Of a stretch of DNA of 64,000 nucleotides, positions 8,647 to 17,189 are shown piece by piece; the stretch's first letter is position 1; each line of letters begins with the position of its first letter. The translations under genes were made by a program, and so were the position numbers. Origin of the DNA: Denitratisoma sp. DHT3. GTDB taxonomy: Bacteria; Pseudomonadota; Gammaproteobacteria; Burkholderiales; Rhodocyclaceae. The DNA lies in NCBI RefSeq assembly GCF_007833355.1, contig NZ_CP020914.1, positions 916,047 to 980,046 of the forward strand. The letters run 5' to 3'. The notes beneath the pieces were generated by a model. It did no database searches. It was not told where the DNA came from and was given only the letters and a program-made list of their open reading frames with translations.

Positions 8647-9633
8647 TCAGAACAACAGATCGCCCACGGCCAATCCGGGGGGCGCCAACACGTCGATCCT
8701 GGCCAGCGTGGCGGCGTCGAGCGACAGGGTCGTCGCCGTCAGGTTGTCGTCCACATGCCGGCGCTGGGTCATGCCGGGGATCGGCACGACGCCTGGCCCG
8801 CGATGCAGCAGCCAGGCCAGGGCGAGACAAGCCTCGGAGATACCGAGGTCCCCTGCCAGCTGCCGCAGCGGTTCGAAACGACGCCGGTTCTCGGCGAGAT
8901 TCCCGGCCTTGAAGCGCGCCTGGACGCAGCGGTAGTCATGCACCTCGCTGAAGTCCTGGGCCAGGAAACCCGATCCCAGCGGACACCAAGTCACCAGGGC
9001 CACGCCCAGCCGTTCCGCGGCGGGCAGCAGTTCGCGCTCCGGCTGGCGCGCCCAGAGGGAGAATTCGTTCTGCACCGCGGCGATGGGATGCACCCGCTGG
9101 GCCCGCTCCAGCGTCGCCGCGTCGACATTGCACAGCCCCAGATGGCGCACCTTGCCCTGCCGCACCAGATCGGCCATGGCGCCGACGGTCTCCTCCACCG
9201 GCACCGCCGGATCTGGGAAGTGCTGGTAGTAGAGGTCCAGATAATCCGTATCAAGACGGCGCAGGCTCTCGTCGATGCACTGATGGACATAGGCAGGGTG
9301 CCCGTTGGCCCGGATGCCCGGCATGTCGTACTTGACCTGCACCGCCGAGCCGGACGAGCCGTCCACCACCCAGCCGAACTTCGAGGCGATCAGCACCTGA
9401 TCCCGCCGACCGGCCACCGCCCGCCCCACCAGCGTCTCGTTGTGGCCCAGGCCATAGACATTGGAGGTGTCGATCAGATTGATGCCGCAATCCAGCGCAT
9501 AGCGCAGGACGTCGATCGCGGCGGCGTCCTCGACAGGTTCGTAATAGCCGGGGGACAGCACGGCGGCACCGAAGCCGATGGCCGAGGCCAGCGGCCCCTG
9601 GCTTCCCAGCCGGCGGCGAGCAAGGTCAGGCAT
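8647..9633 (-). CDS. aldo/keto reductase
   Basis: This NADP(H)-dependent oxidoreductase barrel has about 328 residues. The tetrad is visible: Asp and Tyr in INLIDTSNVYG, Lys in LIASKFGW, His in DLYYQHFPDP. The C-terminal loop (VPIPGMTQRRHVDDNL) resembles the cofactor-binding end of AKR families. I chose the start at 9633 (MPDLARRRLG) because GGGGAGG stands just upstream; the longer frame to 9714 has no ribosome site. It is the first gene of the minus-strand operon and diverges from the AraC-type regulator at 9993. Confidence 0.87.
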   Translation of the reverse strand: MPDLARRRLGSQGPLASAIGFGAAVLSPGYYEPVEDAAAIDVLRYALDCGINLIDTSNVYGLGHNETLVGRAVAGRRDQVLIASKFGWVVDGSSGSAVQVKYDMPGIRANGHPAYVHQCIDESLRRLDTDYLDLYYQHFPDPAVPVEETVGAMADLVRQGKVRHLGLCNVDAATLERAQRVHPIAAVQNEFSLWARQPERELLPAAERLGVALVTWCPLGSGFLAQDFSEVHDYRCVQARFKAGNLAENRRRFEPLRQLAGDLGISEACLALAWLLHRGPGVVPIPGMTQRRHVDDNLTATTLSLDAATLARIDVLAPPGLAVGDLLF

Positions 9634-9992
9634 GTCCAATCCTCCCCCACGACAATTTTCAGGTTCCCCGCGGTGCGCGGAGCGATGACTCCGAAATGCT
9701 AGCGGCACCGGCATCCGCCCCCCATCACCTCATCGGACATTAAGCACTACCCAGCCGCTCAGCCCGATCGTCCCGACAGCCCCTTCATGCGGCAACTGCG
9801 CCATCCTCATTTGATTTACAAATGTACAATATCATCAATATGTTCATACCTCCGCCAAACCGACATGGGCGAACCTGATGCCGCACCCACCGCCACCCGC
9901 CACGGCATCCGGCGCACCATTCCCGGATAGCTTCCCGATGCGGAGGCCGGCCAATCCGGGCGCGGCGCCGGCGGAGCACTGAAGGAGCTTTC
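9634..9992. promoter_or_regulatory. divergent intergenic region with operator-like inverted repeat
   Basis: This 359-nt region separates the aldo/keto reductase operon (minus) and the AraC gene (plus), so it must hold both promoters. The most AT-rich part (about 9808-9850) contains CATTTG-ATTTA-CAAATG (9808-9824), a perfect 6-bp inverted repeat with a 5-nt spacer, followed by two CAATAT repeats. This is a reasonable operator candidate for the adjacent regulator. I could not place a convincing -35/-10 pair, and there is no gene in it. Confidence 0.45.
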
Positions 9993-11006
9993 ATGCGCCA
10001 AGTCTCCACGGGCAAAGCCGGTCCCAACGTGCTGGAGGGCATGATGGCCTATCTGCTGGGCAAGCTGGATCTGCCGCCAGGAGCGGCGCCGCTCCTGCTG
10101 CCGGCCGCCACCATGCCCCAATTCGAGCAGCAGTTCCAGAAGGCGATCCGGCTGCTGGCGGAGAAGACGGCCCGGCGCGGAGAACTGACGACGGTGTTCG
10201 ACAAGGCCGGCGTGCTGCTGTGCCGGGTACTGGTGACCTGCCGCACCCTTGAGGAGGCGATCCAGAACGTCCTGGATTTCTATCTCATGGTCAGTCCCCA
10301 GTCCGACGAATGCGGCTTCCGCCGCGGCGGCCGGAGTGCATTGTTCATCTGCAGCCGACACCCGACGCTGCGCCACAGCGAAGCCTCGGCCCTGGTGCTT
10401 GCCGTCGGCGTGCTGTACTTCATCCAACTGTTCTCCTGGCTGATCGGCACCCCGCTCAGCCCCAGCCGGGTCATGCTGACCCACACCCTGTCGCCCAAGG
10501 CCGAGCCGCTGCTGCGCGTGTTCAATGCACCGGTTGCGGCCGGCGCCGGCTATTACGGCTTCGAATTCGATGCCGAACTGCTCTCCCGTCCCGTCATCCG
10601 CCGCGCGGAGGACATCCCGCTGTTCCTGGACGGTTTTCCCTGCCGACTGTTTACGGCGATGCCGGAGGCGCCGCCGCTGCGTCGGCAGATCCAGCTCTAT
10701 CTCGACGCGGCGCTGGCCCACCGCGACCCCCTGCCCCGCGCAGGCGCCGTCGCCGCCATGTTCGGTCTTTCCGAGGCCACGCTGCGGCGCCGCCTGCGCG
10801 GCGAAGGCTGCAGTTACGACCAATTGCGCGACCAGGCGGTCAAGACGACCGCCCTGCGCTACCTGGCCGACCCCAGCCTGAGCGTGGACCAGATCTCGGA
10901 GCGTCTCGGCTTCAGCGACAGCAAGTCCTTCCGCCGCGCCTTCCATCGCTGGGTGGGCTGCGCCCCCACCGAACTGCGCAAGACCCATTGCCCGCCGGCC
11001 GGCTGA
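9993..11006 (+). CDS. AraC-family transcriptional regulator
   Basis: This 337-residue protein has an N-terminal effector domain of the arabinose-binding/OruR type (about 10-195) and a C-terminal AraC double helix-turn-helix (about 235-332). The C-terminal region shows VAAMFGLSEATLRRRLRGEG, LSVDQISERLGFSDSKSFRRAF and WVGCAPTELR. It is divergent from the aldo/keto reductase operon and directly upstream of the 2-oxoacid dehydrogenase genes, so it could activate either. The divergent layout favours the former. The start follows GAAGGAG. Confidence 0.88.
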   Translation: MRQVSTGKAGPNVLEGMMAYLLGKLDLPPGAAPLLLPAATMPQFEQQFQKAIRLLAEKTARRGELTTVFDKAGVLLCRVLVTCRTLEEAIQNVLDFYLMVSPQSDECGFRRGGRSALFICSRHPTLRHSEASALVLAVGVLYFIQLFSWLIGTPLSPSRVMLTHTLSPKAEPLLRVFNAPVAAGAGYYGFEFDAELLSRPVIRRAEDIPLFLDGFPCRLFTAMPEAPPLRRQIQLYLDAALAHRDPLPRAGAVAAMFGLSEATLRRRLRGEGCSYDQLRDQAVKTTALRYLADPSLSVDQISERLGFSDSKSFRRAFHRWVGCAPTELRKTHCPPAG

Positions 11007-11179
11007 GCCACTGAATCGCTGAGCCGCTGAGGCCAGTCGCCGGTGGAGTGAGCGCTGCTGTGGTGTTAATCGTTCGCCAAGGCCCCCTCCCCCTCGCCAG
11101 GTCGGCCCCATAGTTTCGATTCCTCGCGCGCCGCCAGCCGTCCCGCGGCCCGATTCGTCGCCTTGACCTGGGGTTCTTC

Positions 11180-12184
11180 ATGACACTGAGCAAAGACCAG
11201 CAACGGGAAGCCTACCGCCGCATGCTCTCCATCCGCAGCTTCGAACAGGCGGCCGCCCGGCAGATCGACAACGGCGAGATTCCCGGCGCCGTCCATTCCA
11301 GCATCGGCCAGGAGGCCGCCATCGTCGGCGCCTGCATGGCGTTGCGCGACACCGACTACATTACCGGCACCCACCGCTCCCATGGCCACCCCATCGGCAA
11401 GGGCGCGAAACTGCCGCCCCTGATGGCGGAGCTGATGGGCAGGACCACCGGCATCTGCAAGGGCCGCGGCGGCTCCATGCACCTGGCCGACAGCAGTGTC
11501 GGCATCATCGGCGAGTCCGCCATCGTCGGCGGCGGCATCCCGATCGCCACCGGCGCCGGCTTGAGCGCCCATGTGCGCGGCACGGACCAGGTGAGCCTGT
11601 GCTTCTTCGGCGATGGCGCCACCAACGAAGGCAGCTTCCACGAAAGCCTCAACATGGCGGCCATCTGGAAACTGCCGGTGATCTATTTCTGCGAGAACAA
11701 TCTCTACGCCGCCACCACCCCCTTGCGCAGCAGTCACGGCCAGCCGGATGTCGCCCATCGCGCCGCCGGCTACGGCATGCCCGGCGTGATCGTGGACGGC
11801 CAGGACCTCGAAGCGGTCCATGCGGCCACCGGCGCCGCCGTGGCGCGGGCCCGGCGCGGCGAAGGACCGACGCTGATCGAAGCCAAGACCTATCGCTTCG
11901 ACGAGCATGCGATCGGCCTGTTCCTGCCCTCCATCTACCGCAGCAGCGAGGAAGTGGACCGCTACAAGCGGGAGCGCGATCCCCTGGCGCTCTACCGCCA
12001 GGCGCTGCTGGCCGCCGGCCATGGCGAGGCGGAGCTGGCGGCCCTTGAGCAGAGCGTGAGCCGCCAGGTGGACGAGGCCGTGGAATTCGCCCGCAACAGC
12101 CCCCACCCCGACCCGGCGGAGGTCTACGAGTTCATGTACAGCAATCCGATCAACTATCCCCGTGCGGAGCGCCAATCGTCATGA
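11180..12184 (+). CDS. thiamine-pyrophosphate-dependent dehydrogenase E1, alpha subunit (acetoin/2-oxoacid type)
   Basis: The alpha chain of an E1 component decarboxylates a 2-oxoacid or cleaves acetoin with TPP, passing the acyl group to a lipoyl domain. In 334 residues the TPP motif begins CFFGDGATNEG and ends CENN. GTHRSHGH and GRGGSMHLAD, typical of the AcoA/PdhA family, are present. It overlaps the beta-subunit gene by 4 nt (ATGA), as expected for a heterotetramer. Substrate cannot be read from sequence; in this setting pyruvate-like or branched side-chain fragments are as likely as acetoin. Confidence 0.88.
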   Translation: MTLSKDQQREAYRRMLSIRSFEQAAARQIDNGEIPGAVHSSIGQEAAIVGACMALRDTDYITGTHRSHGHPIGKGAKLPPLMAELMGRTTGICKGRGGSMHLADSSVGIIGESAIVGGGIPIATGAGLSAHVRGTDQVSLCFFGDGATNEGSFHESLNMAAIWKLPVIYFCENNLYAATTPLRSSHGQPDVAHRAAGYGMPGVIVDGQDLEAVHAATGAAVARARRGEGPTLIEAKTYRFDEHAIGLFLPSIYRSSEEVDRYKRERDPLALYRQALLAAGHGEAELAALEQSVSRQVDEAVEFARNSPHPDPAEVYEFMYSNPINYPRAERQSS

Positions 12185-13149
12185 CCAGCCAGCGCCTGAG
12201 CTATTTGAGCGCCATCCTCGAAGCGCAGAAGGAGGAAATGGAGCGCGACCCCAGCGTCATCATGATGGGCGAGGACATCGCGCTCTACTCGGCCACCGGC
12301 GTCCTCGGCAAGCTGGACAACAAGCGCCTGTGGAGCACGCCGATCTCGGAACTGGGTTTCACCGGCATGGGCGTCGGCGCCGCCATGACCGGCCTGCGGC
12401 CGATCGTGGACCTCACCATCGCCAGCTTCGCCTACCTGGCCTCCGACCAGATCATCAACCAGGCCGCCAAGGTGCGCTACCTGACCGGCGGCCAGGCGCG
12501 GGTGCCGATCGTCTTCCGCATGTCGATGTGGCACAACCAGGCCAATGCCGCTCAGCATTCCGACCGCCCCTACCCCATGTTCATGAACGTGCCGGGCCTG
12601 AAGATCATCGCCCCGTCCGGCGCCCGGGACATGAAAGGCATGCTGAAGGCGGCCATCCGCGACGACGATCCGGTGCTGGTGTTCGAGGACAACGATCTCT
12701 GGATGAAATCGGAAGACGTCCCCAGCGATCCGGACTTCCTGGTTCCCCTGGGCAAGGCCGCGGTGAAGCGCGAGGGCCGCGACGTCACCATCGTCTCCAT
12801 CGCCGGCTGCATCCTCCACACCCTGCCCGCCGCTGAGCAGCTGGCCGGCGAAGGCATCGAGGCCGAAGTCATCGACCTGCGCAGCCTCGCGCCGCTCGAC
12901 ACCGACAGCATCCTCGCCTCCGTGGCCAAGACCGGGCGCCTGGTCATCGTCGATTATGCCCACCGCACCAACAGCGCGGCGGCGGAAATCGCCGCGATCG
13001 TCGCCGAGGAAGCCTTCGACGCGCTCAAGGCGCCCATCCAGCGGGTCACCACGCCCGACGTCCATATTCCCTTCAGCCCCAAGCTGGAGCGCCCGCTCTA
13101 TCCCAACAAGGACAAGGTGGTGGCGGCGGTCAAGAAAATCATCAAGTAG
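12181..13149 (+). CDS. thiamine-pyrophosphate-dependent dehydrogenase E1, beta subunit
   Basis: This 322-residue beta chain pairs with the preceding alpha chain. MGEDIALYSATGVLGKL and ELGFTGMGVGAAMTGLRPI are typical of AcoB/PdhB. VIDLRSLAPLDTDSI begins the C-terminal transketolase-like domain. The start overlaps the alpha stop by 4 nt. The lipoyl protein gene follows after 9 nt. Confidence 0.9.
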   Translation: MTSQRLSYLSAILEAQKEEMERDPSVIMMGEDIALYSATGVLGKLDNKRLWSTPISELGFTGMGVGAAMTGLRPIVDLTIASFAYLASDQIINQAAKVRYLTGGQARVPIVFRMSMWHNQANAAQHSDRPYPMFMNVPGLKIIAPSGARDMKGMLKAAIRDDDPVLVFEDNDLWMKSEDVPSDPDFLVPLGKAAVKREGRDVTIVSIAGCILHTLPAAEQLAGEGIEAEVIDLRSLAPLDTDSILASVAKTGRLVIVDYAHRTNSAAAEIAAIVAEEAFDALKAPIQRVTTPDVHIPFSPKLERPLYPNKDKVVAAVKKIIK

Positions 13150-13158
13150 GAAAGGCAC

Positions 13159-13425
13159 ATGGCAAACCGATTCGTCATGCCCAAGCTGGGCATGGGCATT
13201 ACCGAAGCGTCCGTCCTGAAATGGCTCAAGGCCGAGGGCGAGATGGTCGTCGAAGGCGAACCCCTGGTGGAAATCGAGACCGCCAAGGCGATCGAGGAAC
13301 GCGCCGCCACGGCCAGCGGCCGGCTGGTGAAGATCCTGGTCGCGGAAGGCGAGGTGGTGGAGGTGCTGCGCACCATCGCCATCATCGCCAAGGACGGCGA
13401 GGACTACCGGGCGCTGCTGGACTGA
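13159..13425 (+). CDS. free-standing lipoyl-domain protein (E2 lipoyl part)
   Basis: This 88-residue protein consists of one biotinyl/lipoyl domain. MPKLGMGITEASVLKWL opens the fold, and the modified Lys sits in EIETAKAIEE, where the usual motif is ETDKA. The paired G..V..GE..V is visible near the end. It stops at TGA 13423-13425. The following E2 catalytic ORF is in the same frame, separated by that stop and three codons, so this is an E2 divided by one stop rather than an unrelated gene. AGGAAAGG precedes the start. Confidence 0.9.
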   Translation: MANRFVMPKLGMGITEASVLKWLKAEGEMVVEGEPLVEIETAKAIEERAATASGRLVKILVAEGEVVEVLRTIAIIAKDGEDYRALLD

Positions 13426-13434
13426 ATCCGCGCC

Positions 13435-14148
13435 ATGGGCTCCGACCTCCAGCCCCATCCGCTGTCGCCGCTGCGCAAGATCATCGCCGCGCGCATGAGC
13501 GAGGCCCATCAAGCCATCCCCCACTTCCGCGCCGCCATGGACATCGAGATGGATGCCCTGCTGGCGCTGCGCCGGGCGTACAACGCCGATGCCTCCACTA
13601 CGTCGGCCACGCCAATCACAGTCAACGATTTCATCGTCAAGGCCAGCGCCCAGGCCCTGCTGGAAGTCCCGGAGTTGAACGCGGAGTTCACCGACGGGAT
13701 GATCCAGCCCCATCGAGACGCCGACATCGCGGTGGTGCTGGCGGTGGAAGGCGGCCTGCTCACCCCGGTGGTGCGCGGCGCGAACCGCAAGAGCGTCGGC
13801 CGGATCGGCGCGGAAATCCGTGAACTGTCGGAACGCGGGCGGCGTGGCAAGCTGCGGATGGAGGAGCTCCAGGGCGGCTCCTTCAGCATTTCCAATCTGG
13901 GCGGCCAGGGCATCGACGAATTCGACGCCATCATCAACGCCCCGCAGGTCGCCATCCTGGCGGTCGGCGCCGCCAAGGCGCGGCCCTGGGTCCGCGACGG
14001 GCAACTGGCCGTGGCCACGGTGATGCGGGCGGTGCTGTCCATGGACCACCGCATCGTCGACGGCGCCAGCGGCGCGCGCTTTCTCGCCGCCCTCAAGGAT
14101 CGCCTCGAATCGCCCGCCCCGCTGCTGGAGGATGCGCATCTTTCCTGA
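13435..14148 (+). CDS. 2-oxoacid dehydrogenase E2 acyltransferase, catalytic domain only
   Basis: This 237-residue protein begins directly at the catalytic domain (HPLSPLRKIIAARMSEAH, then IPHF). It contains GGLLTPVVR, FSISNLG and the active-site DHRIVDG near the C-terminus. It would transfer the acyl group from the lipoyl domain to CoA. There is no lipoyl domain and no peripheral E3-binding domain in this polypeptide. No dihydrolipoamide dehydrogenase gene is in the window, so E3 must come from elsewhere. The ribosome site is weak, so translation probably depends on coupling to the lipoyl gene ending 9 nt upstream. Confidence 0.88.
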   Translation: MGSDLQPHPLSPLRKIIAARMSEAHQAIPHFRAAMDIEMDALLALRRAYNADASTTSATPITVNDFIVKASAQALLEVPELNAEFTDGMIQPHRDADIAVVLAVEGGLLTPVVRGANRKSVGRIGAEIRELSERGRRGKLRMEELQGGSFSISNLGGQGIDEFDAIINAPQVAILAVGAAKARPWVRDGQLAVATVMRAVLSMDHRIVDGASGARFLAALKDRLESPAPLLEDAHLS

Positions 14149-14216
14149 GGCAGCGGTGCAATCGCGGGTCGATTGCCGGCCAGAACGGATTCACGCTAGA
14201 CTGCGCCGCCTTCCGA

Positions 14217-14822
14217 ATGCGCCTCATGAAACCGCCCACCAGCCGCGATCTGCAACGCCAGGAAACCTTCAACCGCGTCTATGAAGCGGCGCTGGCGGAA
14301 TTCCGCCGGGTCGGCGTGGACCAGTCCAGGGTCAGCGACATCTGCGAACGGGCCGGCGTCGCCAAGGGAACGTTCTTTTTCCATTTCCCCACCAAGGACC
14401 ACGTTCTGCTGGAGCGGCAGCGGCGGATTTCCGAAGCCATGGCCGCCAGGATCGAGAACGAACTCGGCGACGTCGCCGATGCGAAAGCCTTCCTCGGCGG
14501 CCTGACCGCGATCGTGCTGGAGGAGCATCAGGCGGTGGGCGACCTGGAACTGGTGCGCCAGATCAACCTGGCCATCGTGCGACTGGGCGGCTCGCCCAGC
14601 CTGGGCATCCATCACACCGCGTTCGGCACCGCGTTGACCGCGCAGATCCGCCACCTGCAACAGGCCGGCATCCTCAAGAAAGGGATCGATGCCGCCAAGC
14701 TGACCGATACCCTGCGTCTGAGCTTCTTCGGCTTCCTGGTCAATCCCCAGTCCTCCTTCGACACCAGCCGCCCGCGCATCGCGCTGCTGACGAGCCTGCT
14801 GGCCGAGTCCCTGACCGCCTGA
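14217..14822 (+). CDS. TetR-family transcriptional regulator
   Basis: This 201-residue protein has an N-terminal TetR helix-turn-helix (about 15-60: VDQSRVSDICERAGVAKGTF followed by FHFPTKDHVLL) and an all-helical ligand domain. A second in-frame ATG lies at 14226. Its target is unknown. It follows the dehydrogenase genes by 68 nt and precedes the molybdenum operon by 132 nt, so repression of the dehydrogenase genes is the simpler guess. Confidence 0.85.
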   Translation: MRLMKPPTSRDLQRQETFNRVYEAALAEFRRVGVDQSRVSDICERAGVAKGTFFFHFPTKDHVLLERQRRISEAMAARIENELGDVADAKAFLGGLTAIVLEEHQAVGDLELVRQINLAIVRLGGSPSLGIHHTAFGTALTAQIRHLQQAGILKKGIDAAKLTDTLRLSFFGFLVNPQSSFDTSRPRIALLTSLLAESLTA

Positions 14823-14893
14823 AGGCCGCGGGGGAAACCCTTGCCGCCGCGCCGACCCGCATTTCCAGTCACCGCATTTCGCATTCCCAGTCA

Positions 14894-14925
14894 TTGCGTT
14901 CCGCTATATACAATTGTATATTCCG
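14894..14925 (+). promoter_or_regulatory. modA promoter overlapped by a ModE-box-like operator
   Basis: TTGCGT (14894-14899), 17 nt, then TATATT (14917-14922) makes a sigma-70 type promoter 33 nt before the modA start. A 24-bp element (14902-14925), bounded by CG at both ends and centred on the 16-bp palindrome ATATACAATTGTATAT (14906-14921), covers the spacer and -10. The form CGyTATAT..8..xxATxxCG resembles the ModE operator of E. coli modA as I recall it. Binding would block the promoter when molybdate is abundant. The second copy lies at 17148-17171. Confidence 0.72.
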
Positions 14926-14954
14926 CCCGTCAAAAGAAAGGAAAGGAAATCCCC

Positions 14955-15710
14955 ATGAGCCGCTACTTTGCAAAGCACCTGACCACCATCGCGCTCGTCG
15001 TTGCCGTCGGCGCCTCCCATGCCGCCGACCTGACGGTATCGGCCGCCGCCAGCCTCACCAATGCCTTCAAGGAAATCGCCCAGAGCTACGAAGCCCGGCA
15101 TCCCGACACCAAGGTCCTGCTGAACTTCGGAGCCTCGGGCGCGCTGTTGCAGCAGATGGCCAAGGGTGCACCGGTGGATGTGTTCGCCTCCGCCGACGAG
15201 GAGACCATGGACATGGCGGAGAAGCAGAATCTGGTCGCCGCCGGCACACGCAAGAGTTTCGTGAGCAACACCCTGGTGCTGATCGTCCCGACGGACGGCA
15301 AGGCATCCATGAAGCGCCTCGAGGACCTCGGCCAGCCCGGCGTCCAGCGCGTGGCGATCGGCAATCCGGCCAGCGTGCCGGTGGGGCGCTATACCAAGCA
15401 CGCGCTGGAAGCCGCCCGCCTGTGGCCCGCCGTCGAAGCCAAGATGGTCGGTACCCAGAACGTCCGCCAGTCGCTGGACTACGTCGCCCGCGGCGAAGTG
15501 GATGCCGGCTTCGTCTACGCCACCGATGCGGCCGTGATGAAGGACAAGGTCAAAGTGGCGTTCCAGGTGCCGCTCGACATCGCCATCCGCTATCCCGTCG
15601 CCCGGATCACCAGCGGCGCCAACGGCGCCGAAGCCGAACGCTTCATCGCATTCCTGCTGTCGCCTGACGGCCAGGCCGTGATGGCGAAATACGGCTTCCA
15701 GAAGCCCTGA
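14955..15710 (+). CDS. modA: molybdate ABC transporter, periplasmic substrate-binding protein
   Basis: This 251-residue protein begins with a signal peptide (MSRYFAKHLTTIALVVAVG, probable cleavage after SHA). The ModA body carries oxyanion-binding segments: LTVSAAASLTNAF near the mature N-terminus, FGASGALLQQMAKGAPVDVFASAD, and the later VPVGRYTK and YATDAAV. It captures molybdate (or tungstate) in the periplasm for ModBC. I chose the ATG at 14955 because AAAGGAAA lies just upstream; the longer frame from 14841 runs through the promoter. Confidence 0.95.
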   Translation: MSRYFAKHLTTIALVVAVGASHAADLTVSAAASLTNAFKEIAQSYEARHPDTKVLLNFGASGALLQQMAKGAPVDVFASADEETMDMAEKQNLVAAGTRKSFVSNTLVLIVPTDGKASMKRLEDLGQPGVQRVAIGNPASVPVGRYTKHALEAARLWPAVEAKMVGTQNVRQSLDYVARGEVDAGFVYATDAAVMKDKVKVAFQVPLDIAIRYPVARITSGANGAEAERFIAFLLSPDGQAVMAKYGFQKP

Positions 15711-15737
15711 TCCGCAACCGGCATAACCTCGGCGCGC

Positions 15738-16421
15738 ATGGACCCTCTCGCATGGCAAGCCTTTGTCCTTTCCTTGAAAGTTGCCGGTTGGGCCACCGCC
15801 ATCAATCTCGTGCTCGGGGTGGGCACCGGATTCATGCTGGCCCGCCTGAGCTTTCCCGGACGGGATCTGCTGGACTCGCTGCTGACCCTGCCGATGGTGA
15901 TGCCGCCCACCGTGCTGGGCTATTACCTGCTGGTATTGATCGGACGCCGCGGCTGGCTCGGCCAATGGCTGCACGACAGCTTCGGAATCCATCTGATCTT
16001 CACCTGGCAGGGCGCGGTGATCGCCGCCTCCATCATCGCCTTTCCCCTGGTCTTCAAGCCGGCGCGAGCAGCCTTCGAGTCGGTGGACGGCCAACTGGAG
16101 CAGGCCGCCCGGGTGCTGGGCATCTCGGAAATCGGCATCTTTTTCCGGGTCACCCTGCCCCTGGCCTGGCGCGGCATCCTGGCGGGCGTGCTGCTTGCCT
16201 TTGCCCGCGCTCTGGGCGAATTCGGCGCCACCCTGATGGTCGCGGGCAGCATCCCCGGCAAGACGCAAACCCTGTCGATCGCCGTGTACGAGGCCGTGCA
16301 GGCCGGACAGGACGATCTGGCGAACATGCTGGTGCTGGTCACTTCCGTCGTCTGCGTGACGGTGCTGCTGGCCGCCGGGCGCCTGGCGCCGGGACGGATC
16401 GGCAACCGTCCGGACCACTAG
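15738..16421 (+). CDS. modB: molybdate ABC transporter, permease
   Basis: This 227-residue inner-membrane protein has about five hydrophobic helices. The binding-protein-dependent transport signature is visible (EQAARVLGISEIGIFFRVTL, then ALGEFGATLMVAGSIPGKT), which is typical of ModB. It starts 27 nt after modA and is followed 12 nt later by modC. Confidence 0.95.
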   Translation: MDPLAWQAFVLSLKVAGWATAINLVLGVGTGFMLARLSFPGRDLLDSLLTLPMVMPPTVLGYYLLVLIGRRGWLGQWLHDSFGIHLIFTWQGAVIAASIIAFPLVFKPARAAFESVDGQLEQAARVLGISEIGIFFRVTLPLAWRGILAGVLLAFARALGEFGATLMVAGSIPGKTQTLSIAVYEAVQAGQDDLANMLVLVTSVVCVTVLLAAGRLAPGRIGNRPDH

Positions 16422-16433
16422 CACGCTGAGGCG

Positions 16434-17135
16434 ATGGAACTCGAGATCGATATCCGCAAGACGCTGCGCTCCGGCCATCGCCGCTTCCACCTGGACGTGC
16501 GGCTACGCTCCAGTCACCGGCGGCTGGTCATCTTCGGTCCTTCGGGCTCGGGCAAGAGCCTCACGCTCCAGGCCGTCGCCGGCCTGGAGCGCCCCGACGA
16601 CGGCGTCATCCGGATCGACGGAACCGCCCTGTTCGACAGCGCGTCCCGCGTCGACCTGGCGCCGCAGGCGCGCAGGATGGCGTACCTGTTCCAGGACTAC
16701 GCCCTGTTCCCACACCTCACCGTGCGCCAGAACATCAGCTTCGGCCTGGTCCGCGGTTGCCTCAATCCCCATCCCGATCTCCGCCTCGAGGCCGTGGATT
16801 ATTGGCTCGACGCCTTCCATCTGGGCCATCTCGCCCACCAGTACCCGAACGAGCTTTCCGGCGGCCAGCGCCAACGCACCGCCCTGGCGCGGGCACTGGT
16901 GGCCCAACCGCGCGCCCTGCTGCTGGATGAACCCTTTGCCGCCCTCGACCCCGCTCTGCGCACACGGATGCGCACCGAACTGGACGAACTCCAACACCGC
17001 CTGGCGGTACCGATGATCCTGATCACCCATGACCCGGAAGACGTGGCTGCCTTCGGCGACCACGCGCTGTGCCTGCACGACGGGCGGATTGTCGAGAATG
17101 AGGACGAATGTGAAACCGATCCAATCGCTGCCTGA
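16434..17135 (+). CDS. modC: molybdate ABC transporter, ATP-binding protein (short form)
   Basis: This ATPase subunit has Walker A GPSGSGKS, the Q-loop in LFQDYALFPHLTV, signature LSGGQRQRTALARAL, Walker B LLLDEPFAALD and the H-loop ITHDPEDV. It has 233 residues, about 120 fewer than E. coli ModC. It stops after the nucleotide-binding domain and lacks the C-terminal TOBE/Mop regulatory domain. In this operon Mop domains are instead found in the ModE-like protein at the end. The next gene is 54 nt downstream and has its own candidate promoter. Confidence 0.93.
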   Translation: MELEIDIRKTLRSGHRRFHLDVRLRSSHRRLVIFGPSGSGKSLTLQAVAGLERPDDGVIRIDGTALFDSASRVDLAPQARRMAYLFQDYALFPHLTVRQNISFGLVRGCLNPHPDLRLEAVDYWLDAFHLGHLAHQYPNELSGGQRQRTALARALVAQPRALLLDEPFAALDPALRTRMRTELDELQHRLAVPMILITHDPEDVAAFGDHALCLHDGRIVENEDECETDPIAA

Positions 17136-17138
17136 TTT

Positions 17139-17171
17139 TTTACCAACCGTTATATACAAGTTACTATTTCG
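17139..17171 (+). promoter_or_regulatory. receptor-gene promoter overlapped by a second ModE-box-like operator
   Basis: TTTACC (17139-17144), 17 nt, then TACTAT (17162-17167) is a plausible promoter in the modC-receptor gap. The 24-bp element 17148-17171 shares 18 of 24 bases with the one before modA, including CG at both ends and the TATATACAA core, and lies at nearly the same offset from its -10. This copy is less symmetrical. It suggests that the receptor gene responds to molybdate together with modABC. Confidence 0.62.
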
Positions 17172-17189
17172 ATAAAAGGATAGACGAAG

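Noticed and set aside
9785..10042. Short minus-strand frame in the AraC/AKR intergenic region
   Set aside because: No ribosome site or motif, and it overlaps the AraC start antisense.
13159..13425. Biotin carboxyl carrier protein
   Set aside because: The modified Lys lies in ETAKA rather than the AMKM motif of biotin carriers, and the neighbours are E1 and E2 genes.
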